Shown here piece after piece: positions 22,561 through 31,832 of a stretch of DNA of 64,000 nucleotides. Position 1 is the stretch's first letter. Each line of letters begins with the position of its first letter. Location of the stretch: positions 4,457,045 through 4,521,044 of the forward strand of contig CM043959.1 in the NCBI GenBank assembly GCA_014529385.2. Direction: 5' to 3'. The position numbers and the translations under genes were made by a program. The DNA comes from Adiantum capillus-veneris (taxonomy: Eukaryota; Streptophyta; Polypodiopsida; Polypodiales; Pteridaceae). The notes beneath the pieces are model-generated. The model made no database searches, was not told where the DNA came from, and saw only the letters and a program-made list of their open reading frames with translations.

Positions 22561-22912
22561 AAACAAAGTCGGAAAATACTACGAAGGGGAAGAAGGAAAC
22601 ACAACCCTTCCAATGAAATATAATGACACAGAAACCATGGCAATACTAGATAGTGGGGCTGGCATAGCCATAGCCACGAAAGCAGTATGGGAATCCTGGG
22701 GACAGCGAGCCATTAGACAAACTCAAATGAAATTGCAATTGGCTGATGGACACATTGGAAGACCATTAGGACTGCTTGAAAAAGTGATAGTTAATTCCTA
22801 TGGGATTGAATATCAATACACTTTTTCCATAGTAGACTTTGGGAAGAAACTCAATTACAAAATCATATTGGGAAGACCTTTTATGCGACTGGTACAGCTC
22901 ATCCAAGATTGA
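22561..22912 (+). pseudogene. D: first retropepsin (usual position)
   Basis: Protease between gag and RT. In the stretch 22613-22912 the active site A-I-L-D-S-G-A-G-I-A is at residues 10-19 and the I-L-G-R-P-F hallmark at 85-90. The spacing between the two (about 70 residues) is normal for a retropepsin. It is the ordinary polyprotein protease; a second one follows the integrase. Confidence 0.85.
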
Positions 22913-24193
22913 GAAAACAATTAACTATGCTTGAAGCAAGTGGGATCGATAACAAGAGTTCATCTAAAAGATCACACTTAAATAGAGATGTCATGAAAAC
23001 GCCCATACAAGAGTTCGATTCAATCTCTTTGGTTGAAAGTAAGCTTCCATCTTGGTTGAACAAAGACACTCCTATTTGCATGTGCAGAGCTTCAAAAAAC
23101 GGGAGTTTAAAACGCGAAGATGTATCTTACAAAGGGATTGCACGGATGAATCCTATGTACCTAAACCCTTTCTAGAGCATTTGTTTGAGCCATTTGAATG
23201 GACTCAAATTTTAGCGACAATGGATGTATGTGTAAATACGTCTATGCCTACTCAATTTTGCAATGAGGATGGCTATGACATAATTCCCATACAAATGATC
23301 TCAACCCTTGACATTAAAGATGAAATTGAGGAACCCAAGGACTTGGTGAAAGCTCAACAAGTTTTTTCAGACCTCTACTATGATGCAACAGATGAGTTAG
23401 AAGAACACTCAGCTACCTCAGAAGATTCAGGGTCGGAAAAAGAACATGTGGGAGCTAAGCTACTCATGAAACCTCAGCTACCTCAGAAGATTCGGGGTCG
23501 AAAAAAGAACATGTGGGAGCTAAGCTACTCATGAAAGGAGGGGAGAAAAAGTTTTTTGACTTTCCTAACCAAAAACCGAGAAGACAAAAATGGTATAGAC
23601 AAAAAAGAGACACTAGAAATTTTAAAGCTAGACCTATGCCATCAGTCTCCAGTAGAACAGTTCCTGATGCAGATAGATGTACATGATTGTGTCAAGGACA
23701 AACTCACTGGTAGATATCCTTCAAACGAAAATCCAAAAATGTCAAAAGCATCAAGAAAAACGAGGAAAGATACTCAACAAAGCCAAAAAAACAGGACAAG
23801 GAGTCAACCATGACATGAGTTGAGCAAAAAAAGAAGTATCAACATTTGAAAAAAACTCTAAAGGAGATATATACGACTGAAATGAAAACCACAGAAGAGG
23901 ATGGTAAAGATGTAATGAGTGTTCCATCCCATTACAAGAAATATACTCTCCAAGATCGAAAAATCATAGTCGAACAACCTATTAGAAAACTAGGAAAACA
24001 GGGCGAGTCCTACGAAGGGCCTAAAAACGCAAAAAAGATAGCTCTGGCTGAACCAGGAGAAGAGCCTAGGCCAGCCTACATTGCAAATGACCTAACAAAA
24101 GAAGAAGAAAAAGAGCTTTTGTTAAGCTTACTGCAAGAATACCGAGATATCTTTGCTTCGTCTTATAAGGATCTCAAGGGTGTTGATCCATAA
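22913..24193 (+). pseudogene. D: protease-RT linker with 63-bp duplication
   Basis: A long charged linker over several frames (22909-23813, 23846-24193). It contains a 63-bp tandem duplication starting at about 23410 and 23473 (cagctacctcagaagattc), in frame at 21 codons. Near 24094-24150 E-E-E-K-E-L-L-L-S-L-L-Q-E-Y-R-D-I-F is the usual lead-in to gypsy RT, and D-L-K-G-V-D-P ends the stretch. Confidence 0.55.
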
Positions 24194-25045
24194 ATCTGTC
24201 AACATACCATACCATGAGAGATGATGCGAAACCAAGTAGACAAAGGCCATAAAAATATAATGAGACATTTGCCAGGATGATCAAAGAAGAGATTGAAAAG
24301 CTAAAGGAAGACGAATTTATTTATGAAATTGAACACACAGATTGGGTATCTCCAATTGTGGTAGTACCCAAGAAAAATGGAAAACTACGAGTGTGTGTCA
24401 ATCTCAAGAAAGTGAATGCAGCTACCATTAGAGACAACTTTCCTCTTCCAATCACTAAGCATGTTTTAGAACGAGCTGCAGGAAAAGAAGCTTACAGCTT
24501 CTTAGATGGCTTTTCAGGATACAATCAACTTTTGGTTGACCCAAAAGATCAGCATAAAACTGCTTTTGCAATGGAATGGGATATTTTTGCCTATCGGGTT
24601 ATGCCTTTTGAGTTAACTAATGCTCTTGCCACCTTTCAAAGATTGATGAGCCATGCTTTTAAAGAATATCTAAGGAAATTATTGGAAGTTTATATGGATG
24701 ATCTATGTGTAATGTATCGATCCGAGCTGATCATTTTGAACATCTCAAAAAGGTATTCGAAAAATGTAGACTTTATTGGATTTGCTTAAATCCTGAAAGT
24801 GCACATTCGTGGGTAGACAAGGAAAAATTCTTGGACATATAGTGTTTAAAAATGGCATAGCTACTAATATGGATAAAATTCATGTTATTGCTCATTTGCC
24901 TAGACCAACAACTGTCAAGGGGATTCAAGCCTTCATGGGACATTGTGGATATTACAGACGATTCATTTTACATGTACGCTATAATTGCAAAACCCATGTA
25001 TAGCTTGTTACACACTTTGAATGGACTGATGAGTGTGAAGAATCC
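24194..25045 (+). pseudogene. D: reverse transcriptase
   Basis: Gypsy RT copying genomic RNA into cDNA. The 170-codon stretch 24277-24789 has W-V-S-P-I-V-V-V-P-K-K, the motif A aspartate in S-F-L-D-G-F-S-G-Y-N-Q, and the catalytic loop Y-M-D-D-L-C-V, so both active-site parts are intact. A frameshift near 24750 follows; the thumb/connection resumes at 24809-25003 with I-L-G-H-I-V-F-K-N-G-I and G-H-C-G-Y-Y-R-R-F. Confidence 0.9.
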
Positions 25046-25560
25046 TTCATGAAACTTAAGCAAGCTCTCACTTCAGCTCCAATATTGAAAGCACCAGATT
25101 GGAATAAGATATTCCACATATATGTAGATGCTTCCAATTTTGCCATTGGGTGTATACTAGCTCAACCAGGAGACGAAAAATTTGATTTTCCTATTTCTTA
25201 TGCTAGCCGACAGTTGAATATGGCAAAAAAGAATTAAACCACCACCAAAAGGGAAGGATTAGGGATGATGTATGCCATAAAAAAGTATAGACATTACCTA
25301 TTAGCAAACAAATTTGTGTTCTTTGTGGACCACCAAGCCTTATTGTACTTGGTCAACAAGCCATGCAGCATAGGAAGAATAGTGAGATGGTTCATCATTC
25401 TTCTGGAATTTGAAAAAGGACACCACTCATCAAAGAGCAAATCATTTGTTTAGGATTGTTTTAGGGGAACCATCTAAAGGAGTAGACGATGATCTACCAG
25501 GTTTTTATCTGTTCTCCGTGGAAATGATACCTCGATGGTCAGAAAATATGGTATTATTGA
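25046..25560 (+). pseudogene. D: RNase H
   Basis: Gypsy RNase H that would remove RNA from the RNA-DNA hybrid. It has the catalytic-type D in Y-V-D-A-S-N-F-A-I-G, then I-S-Y-A-S-R-Q-L, an in-frame TAA at 25235, T-T-K-R-E-G-L-G-M-M-Y-A-I-K-K (second acidic residue) and V-D-H-Q-A-L-L-Y-L. No archaeal-type second RNase H is seen after it. Confidence 0.85.
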
Positions 25561-26240
25561 TGACAATAGCTCAAGTGGATTCACAAATACCACTTCCTAT
25601 TACAATCGAATTAATTGAGCAATCGGCAATGTATCAATTACTAGTTGGTAGGCCATACAAAAGAAACCAAGATGGACTATTGCTCTTATGCATTAATCTT
25701 GAAGAGAAGACCCAATACCTAAGTCAAGCACATATTACTATAGTAGGACTTCACTTTGCTTAAGATCAAACTATGCAAAGGGTCTTGAGACTTGGAGTAT
25801 ATTGGCCAACTATGAGGAGTGATGTTCGCTCTTTTGTAAAGGATTGTCCTCAATGTAAAAAACAAACACCAATACCTCATGTAACATCGTTCCAAATGTC
25901 ACTTGTTCCTAAGTGGAGTAACTATCTAGTTACTTACTTATCAAGCCGAACATTTCCTGAGGATATGAGCAAACACCGTCAAAGAGCAATTGAAATTGAA
26001 GCAAGAGACTGTGCTTTTATGGGAAACCAATTGTATCGGAGAGATAAAGATCAACATTTGCATCTTTGTGCAAATAAAGACGACTATATTCCAATTATAG
26101 AACAAGCACATGCTGGATTAGCTGGAGGTCACTTTTCTAGTGAGACCACTGCAAGAGAAATCTTAATGGCAGGCATATGGTTGCCAACACTTTTTACAGA
26201 TGCCAAGGAATACGTTCGAAGGTGTGATGCTTGTTAACGA
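25561..26240 (+). pseudogene. D: integrase N-terminus with two zinc-binding domains
   Basis: Two H2C2 zinc-binding domains stand in tandem in one frame. The first has A-H-I-T-I-V-G-L-H-F, G-V-Y-W-P-T-M-R and C-P-Q-C (about 25729-25855). The second has A-H-A-G-L-A-G-G-H-F, G-I-W-L-P-T-L-F and C-D-A-C (about 26107-26235). Both have H-x6-H and C-x2-C, and the leading segment (R-P-Y-K-R-N-Q-D-G versus Q-L-Y-R-R-D-K-D-Q) also aligns. In-frame stops fall at 25761 and 26235. The usual integrase has one such domain. Confidence 0.8.
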
Positions 26241-26780
26241 GCGAAAATGCCAACACGTATAGATAGCATGCCCTTAAGACCAATGATGGGAGCTAGAGCT
26301 TTCGCAAAATGGGGTATAGACTTTGTTGGGCCGATACAGCCACTTGCTTATAGAACCCAAGCTCAATATATCATTGTAGCTACATACTATTTGACCAAGT
26401 GGGCCGAGGCTAAAGCAACTCAAAAGAATGATGCCAGAACCACTGCCGCATTCTTATATGAGTACGTATTCACAAGATATGGAATACCAATAGAAATTGT
26501 CAGTGATAGGGGACCTTATTTCCTCAATCAGAAAATTGAGTATCTGCTTAATGAATTTATGGTCATCCATAACAAATCAGCTCCCTATCACCCACAAGCA
26601 AACGAACAAGTTGAGCATACGAATAAAATTCTTAGCTCGGTATTAACTAAAGTGGTTAGTTCAGGAAGGACAGATTGAGAAATGAATCTCCATGCGGCTC
26701 TATGAGCTTATCAAGTTTCATTCAAAACACCTTTAAATGTTACACCCTTTAACCTTGTTTATGGTCTTGATGCCATACTG
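26241..26780 (+). pseudogene. D: integrase catalytic core
   Basis: DDE integrase core: the first Asp in K-W-G-I-D-F-V-G-P, the second in I-V-S-D-R-G, and Glu in Q-A-N-E-Q-V-E-H-T-N (Gly replaced by Glu before Q-V-E). A stop falls near 26676 after S-G-R-T-D. The same frame as the zinc domains is kept, with Q replaced by a stop at 26235. Confidence 0.9.
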
Positions 26781-27263
26781 CCAATAGAATTTCTATTGTC
26801 GACATTAAAGGTAGCTAAGGATCTTGAGTGGACTGGACATGAATTGTCAGAGAGACTTAAAGATTTAGAAATGCTAGATGAGCAAAGGCTAACTGTTGTA
26901 GCTCATATCCATGCACAAAAGCAAAAACAAAAACAGTTTTTTGATTCCCATTTAATTACAAAAATCTTCAAAAAAGGGGACTTAGTTTTGGTCTATTCCC
27001 TTAAGCAACACATTCCCCCACATTCCCAAGTTTAAGAGAAAGGGAAATGGACCGTTTATCATTCAAGATGTATCTCTAAGTGGATCAATTAAGTTGTCCA
27101 CCTTAAATGGTGAACCAATGGCTAATTGGATTAGTGGATGTCGTTTAAAGAAGTACAATCTTCCACTAACTAGTAAATTGCTAGAAAGGATGCATGCAGC
27201 TAAGCAAAGGAAGATAAAACGGCAGCAGGTTATTGATGAAGACCAAGAAGAAGCTCGGCTTTG
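26781..27263 (+). pseudogene. D: integrase C-terminal domain
   Basis: Residues V-A-K-D-L-E-W-T-G-H-E-L-S-E-R-L and K-G-D-L-V-L-V-Y-S-L-K-Q are typical of this gypsy integrase C-terminus. After a frameshift near 27030 G-P-F-I-I-Q-D, M-A-N-W-I-S-G-C and L-E-R-M-H-A-A-K follow. No chromodomain is seen. The frame runs on past a stop at 27262 towards the second protease-like domain. Confidence 0.75.
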
Positions 27264-28003
27264 AGTACTCAAAAGAAAAGATACTCTCAAGAATCAACAA
27301 ATACCTATTCCCATTAACACTCTGGAAATAAATGACCGACAATGGGAATTGCAGAAAGATGCAGTGTCAACGAATGAGGAATGGTTAGATGGAATGGACC
27401 TTTGCATCAAAGTACAGCTCAACAATCATAGCATAAATGCATTGGTCGATACAGGAGCTAGAGTAAATATAGTCAGTTATTCCACATACAACAAAGCAAC
27501 AAGTCATTCCTTGACAGGGGGGATAGCGACTATCAAAGGATGCAACAAGAACCCAACACCAACATTGGGAGTAGTCAACTTAAATGTGATAGTACATAGA
27601 TGTTCATGTCCTCATCAGTTTGTATGCTTACCAAATGAATACATGAATGAGACAATGATTCTTGGAATCTCATGGATGGGGACATACAAGGCAATACCAG
27701 ATTGGGATATGAATCAGCTCAAGCTTTCACCTAAAGGCGGACAACTCATTGTTCCAATTGCACCAAGCAAGGAGGAGTGGAAAGGAAGTAATTAGCAGAG
27801 CAAACCACAAAGAAATCAATCTTCTACATGCTATCGACAAGTAAATGCTACAAGTAGCATACAAGGAGTCAGGCAAATTTGGGTACCGAAAACACAGCTT
27901 AAGGACAAGCCAATTCAAATTTGGGTGCCCAAAATATCATCAACAATACCAAAGACGGTTCCAAGGTTCAAAACACAAAGACGAGCATCTTTGAGCAAGT
28001 AAC
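27264..28003 (+). CDS. D: second retropepsin-like domain after integrase
   Basis: A 148-codon open frame (27349-27795) with an aspartic-protease signature: A-L-V-D-T-G-A-R-V-N-I-V at residues 31-42 and M-I-L-G-I-S-W-M at 103-110, about 70 residues apart, as in retropepsins. It lies downstream of integrase, where gypsy elements normally have only LTR or a chromodomain. It is not a copy of D's first protease by eye (D-S-G-A, I-L-G-R-P). After the stop at 27793 the frame continues to about 28001 with Q-I-W-V-P-K present twice, 42 bp apart. It is better preserved than most D domains. Whether it is expressed is unknown. Confidence 0.65.
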
Positions 28004-28061
28004 CTAACACAAAAATAGGTTTTTTGCAAAATCACCTAATAATGCCCTTATAAATCATCAA

Positions 28062-28076
28062 CGGGGGAAAATTAAC
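28062..28076 (+). promoter_or_regulatory. D: polypurine tract
   Basis: cgggggaaaattaac directly precedes TGATGATATC, the presumed 3' LTR start. Plus-strand priming site by position. Confidence 0.55.
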
Positions 28077-29446
28077 TGATGATATCTCCCCGATGAGTGT
28101 AAATAGTGTATATACTATCAAAAAATCATCAAAAAATAGTTCTTTTTGGTTATTTTTCATCATTTTTCTTGATATTGAGTATTATTGTATTTTTACTTTG
28201 CTTTTTTAGCGCATTTTGTTATTTTCTTTGATTTTTTTCAATAAATAGGTCAAAAATAATAATAAATAGCAAAGGAACTCATATGAAAAAACTGAAGATA
28301 CGTTGATGATCAAAAAGACAAGGCAGACAGGCACAAAAAAATTCAATCAAATCGGCAGATGGAAGCGGGAAGCCTAAATTAAGGGGCCATACCTACTTTT
28401 GCAGAATTCTTGCAGAATGAGCTACGAGAATCCGATTGGGGAAATTTTTGAGCATAACATAGATTTCACGGCCTAGTAGGACTAACAGGGGAATTTGGGA
28501 AAAAATGGTTCCGGGAGTCCGGGTATAGATACCCAAGGTAGGCTAAAATCACCTCATTTCCACTTGTTGCCTTTGGAGAGAGAGCTTTTCGACCCTCTTC
28601 GTGCGTATTTTTCGGAGTCCATAGCGCCTGTTTTCAGTACCGTCTCATACATGACATGAGGAGTAAGTTCTATACTTGTCAATGATCCATTTTGTATGTC
28701 ACGTAGCTAGTCTAAACCCCTGGAAAAAACCCTAGAATCCGAGCAGTGCACGAAGACCTACGACCAAAAATCGACCATAGCGGCCTGTCAGCTCAACAAA
28801 ATCGAATGAGATTTGAACTGTAGCATGCCCCAACATAATAGAACACTTCTATAGCAATAGTTGACCATTCTACAAGGGTCAAGGGGGTCCCAAGTAGAAA
28901 AGCTAGGTTTTTGGCAGATGTCAGAATTGGATTCTGACTCCATAGACAGCTTACATATGCGGTCTATACACAATGTAAATGATTGGTTTCATAAACTCAA
29001 TCAAGCCAAGCCCTCGAAAAGCAAAAAATGACTCGAAGGCTACAAAGCATCAAATTTGACATACGAGGTCAAACTGACTCCAAACGGGCCAAAATTGGAT
29101 GAATTGCTTCACGACTATGTTGCGGACAAGTCCATAGCCTCAAAAGTGACTAACCAACTCTACAAGCCATGTAGTCAGAAAAATCGGTGATTTCAGAGTC
29201 GACAAAGCACGAAGTGATGCCGGCAAGACCAAATTTTACCAAATTCAATTTAGGACTTGTTTTAGGTGTATAGAATGTGTTTAGGTCAAACTTTTCAATT
29301 TTTGCAAAAGTTGACTGCTATAATAATTGCGATTATTTATTTTTGTAATATTTTGGCTTGAAAATTGTATCATCACCTCCCCTATCATTTGTACACACCT
29401 ATTACATGCCAAATTTCAAGTTTGAGCCAAAATGATCAATTATAAC
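28077..29446 (+). repeat. D: 3' LTR, first part
   Basis: Starts TGATGATATC after the polypurine tract. It holds a possible promoter region (TATAGATA near 28525) and a strong splice-donor-like GTAAGT at 28663. A decayed palindrome (ataataattgcgattattta) lies at 29319-29340. The LTR is interrupted at 29446 by C2 and may continue at 34169. Confidence 0.55.
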
Positions 29447-29501
29447 TGTGAGGTCCCCACCCCACCGTATCAAACGGCATATCTGATGGTGAACCTGGTG
29501 G
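29447..29501 (-). repeat. C2: terminal 55 bp of 3' LTR
   Basis: Matches 31833-31887 except for two or three bases, then jumps into RT coding sequence at ccacc. Only the extreme LTR end survives. Confidence 0.85.
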
Positions 29502-29797
29502 AAGATTCGTAAGGTCTTCCGGGAATACATCATCATACTCCCTCAACTAGTTTGGTCGGAGTGAGGTATCTGATTGGTCCACCTTGTTGAGATTTACTGC
29601 ATAAATTTGCTGCCCCTTTCTTAGTCCCTTCAAAAGTCTGCTGGTCTTAACTAGAGTAGCCCTAGGTCTCCCATTTTCCCCCTGGATTAAGGCTTCATTA
29701 CCCAAGTTATCTGTAAAGGTAAAGTTCCCTTGTGCACAATGGATGTGGGCCTTGTTTTGCTTTAACCAGTCCATCCCTAGTATCTTATCAAAGAATC
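29502..29797 (-). pseudogene. C2: protease C-terminus and RT lead-in
   Basis: The stretch 29774-29547 begins M-D-W-L-K-Q-N-K, the tail of the I-L-G-x-D-W-L hallmark, and continues through the linker (G-Q-Q-I-Y-A-V-N-L-N-K). After a stop it reaches D-D-V-F-P-E-D-L-T-N-L-P-P, the start of RT. There the frame runs into LTR terminal DNA, so all of RT proper is lost. Confidence 0.8.
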
Positions 29798-31004
29798 CTA
29801 AGGGTAGGGTTTGAAATTGGGCAGAAGTTGGGTGTCCCCTAAATCAAAGTCGATTTTTCCTGCAGAATGTTGAGATACTACTTGCTTTCCGTTTGCTAAC
29901 TCTACCACTAGCTTGCTTGTTGGATACTTATCTAGCTTTAGCTTCCTCATGCATCTGGGTGAAAGAAATGAAAGAGTACTACCACAATCTAAAAGGAAGT
30001 TAACTTGTTCACCTCTGAGAGATCCTGGCATATGAATGACTGCGTATTGCTCGCAACCATTGGGGTTGTCAATTGCAGCATGCAGGGTTGCTCTCTCCAC
30101 TGCTTCATCACCCACAGTTGGTTGTACCACTGCGGCATTCACTCTGGCGGTGGCTCCACGCCCTCGCCCTCTGTTCATCCTTCCTCGTCCTCCTCTTCCA
30201 TTAACTTGGCCACGCCCATGGGCATTCAAGGGTATGGCATTGGCGTTGGTTGCTTGAGTGTTCCTGGGGCACTTGGATCTATAATGTCCAAACTCACCGC
30301 AACCATAGCACCGAACATCTGGGAACTCCATGGTTGTGGTGGTAGCCACAATATGAAGTTGGTCATATGCTTGGTTGGCTGGTCTGTTATTCCAAGCAGT
30401 TGTCCTTGCCCTCTTTTCCCAATGATTCCTCCTGTTCTGATTAACTTTTTGTACTGCAAGAGCTAGAGGTTTGGCCCTCAACAAGGCATCTTGTAATGTT
30501 GTCGGCCTGAGAGCTTCCAACCAAGTATTCAAAGGATCGATTAGCCCTTGGCAGAACCTCGCCACCTGTTGTTCCAAGGTCATCTTAGGAGCATATCTCC
30601 GAAGAGTGACAAACTTTACATAATATTCTTCGACAGATAAAGTCTGCCGAAGCAAAAAGAATTCATTCATCCTCAAGGTTTTATAGGCAAGTGGTAAATA
30701 ACGTCCCATTATTGCAGCTTTGATGTCTTCCCAGGATTGGGAAGATCCCTTAATATCCAAGTCCTTGCAATGTTGCTTCCACCATATCTTGGCATCGCCA
30801 GACAAGCGGAACATCGCAAGCATAGTCTGATTCACGGGTTGGGTTCCCGCAGCTTCAAAGTAGTCGTCCATGGCTTCCATCCACACTTCTGCATCTCTCT
30901 CCACATTTGCCCCCTCGCCCTTAAAGAGTGGAGGCTGGGCCTGCTTAAGGAGGAGCTTCTTCTCTTGTGCTGCCGATTATAGAGCAACAGGCGGTGCCTA
31001 CATG
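29798..31004 (-). CDS. C2: Gag-protease, longest intact frame in the window
   Basis: An uninterrupted 368-codon frame (30904-29798). Capsid core at residues 1-150 (W-M-E-A-M-D-D-Y-F, D-A-K-I-W-W, S-V-E-E-Y-Y), CCHC zinc knuckle at 199-212 (C-Y-G-C-G-E-F-G-H-Y-R-S-K-C), RG-rich tail at about 230-252, and protease active site L-L-D-C-G-S-T near 306. Homology with C1 Gag extends about 30 codons upstream to an ATG near 31004, where the second codon is a stop; so 30904 is only the first usable ATG. A frameshift at ~29798 cuts the protease. The intactness suggests C2 is younger than D. Confidence 0.85.
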
Positions 31005-31216
31005 GGTTATACGAGATTCTTGATACCATTACTTGGATTTCAAAATAGACACGAGCCTTTAAATAAAATTCAAGATCCCACTTTATCAAGAGATAGAGAT
31101 TTAGAGACAAAAAGCACTTTATTGATGAAAATTTATTACAATCGAAACCTCTCAAGGTTTAGGATAACTGATGATCAACTTATTACATGGCTTTTTGGAT
31201 TGCGTATAAGATACGT

Positions 31217-31624
31217 CTAGGAGATTGTGTTCACATGGTGCACTACTTTGTTTGTGAAGCAGTTCCTGTACTCATCCTTGAGTGGATAATAAACTATGGT
31301 GTCAAGCCGGTATTCTTCTTTTGGTACTCTAAAAGTTCTGACTCTGTTTGCTGGGAGTACATTGGTGACCTTTTCCAAGAGCCAGCCGTTGATGGTTTGA
31401 TTGGTGTCGCCTGAGACAGTCAGGGCCAATCGGGTAGGCATCAAGTAGAATAACTCCACCACCCTTAACTCTTCTCCCCAATGTATCTTCTTCAAATCGG
31501 TAGCCAGGAATCCTAGCTTCCGAGCGTTGATGTAGTAAACCCCTCCTGCAAGTGTCCAATCAAGTCCCCGTCCTCTATCGATGCGAGTGGAGTGTGGCGT
31601 ATGAGCCTTCATCAGAATCTCCAT
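31217..31624 (-). CDS. C2: extra ORF upstream of gag, intact
   Basis: A 135-codon open frame between the primer site (~31812) and gag (~31004), same strand. It is soluble-looking, with no membrane span or signal peptide. Conserved positions with C1 and C3 are G-G-V-Y-Y-I near residue 27, L-G-F-L-A-T-D-L, W-G-E-E-L-R-V-V-E, P-T and N-G-W-L-L-E-K-V. ATG 31624 is supported by lying within 190 bp of the primer site. I cannot assign a family. It could be a Gag-like, chaperone or regulatory accessory product, but that is a guess. Confidence 0.65.
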   Translation of the reverse strand: MEILMKAHTPHSTRIDRGRGLDWTLAGGVYYINARKLGFLATDLKKIHWGEELRVVELFYLMPTRLALTVSGDTNQTINGWLLEKVTNVLPANRVRTFRVPKEEYRLDTIVYYPLKDEYRNCFTNKVVHHVNTIS

Positions 31625-31811
31625 GACATCTCACCTGAATTAGTAAAGTGGGGATTGTCGAGCTTGCTCATAAATAAACTCAAACACTTGGAACTTCCGA
31701 TATTCTAGCACGGGGTCTTCCTGCAACACCAATGCAAGGAATTCGGATCATCTACCTATATACTTTCAGTTCCTTTAAATATTCAAACAATACGAATTTA
31801 TTTCTCAGCCT

Positions 31812-31830
31812 AACCTAGGCTCTGATACTA
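31812..31830 (-). promoter_or_regulatory. C2: primer-binding site
   Basis: On the minus strand this reads TAGTATCAGAGCCTAGG, one base off the iMet-type site of C1, and it lies 2-3 nt from the LTR edge at 31833. Confidence 0.75.
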
Positions 31831-31832
31831 GG

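Noticed and set aside
19154-27795. Endogenous pararetrovirus
   Set aside because: A DDE integrase with zinc domains and LTR-like flanks are present, and no movement protein is seen.
27264-28003. Env-like gene after integrase
   Set aside because: No signal peptide or transmembrane segment; the D-T-G-A and I-L-G motifs fit a protease.
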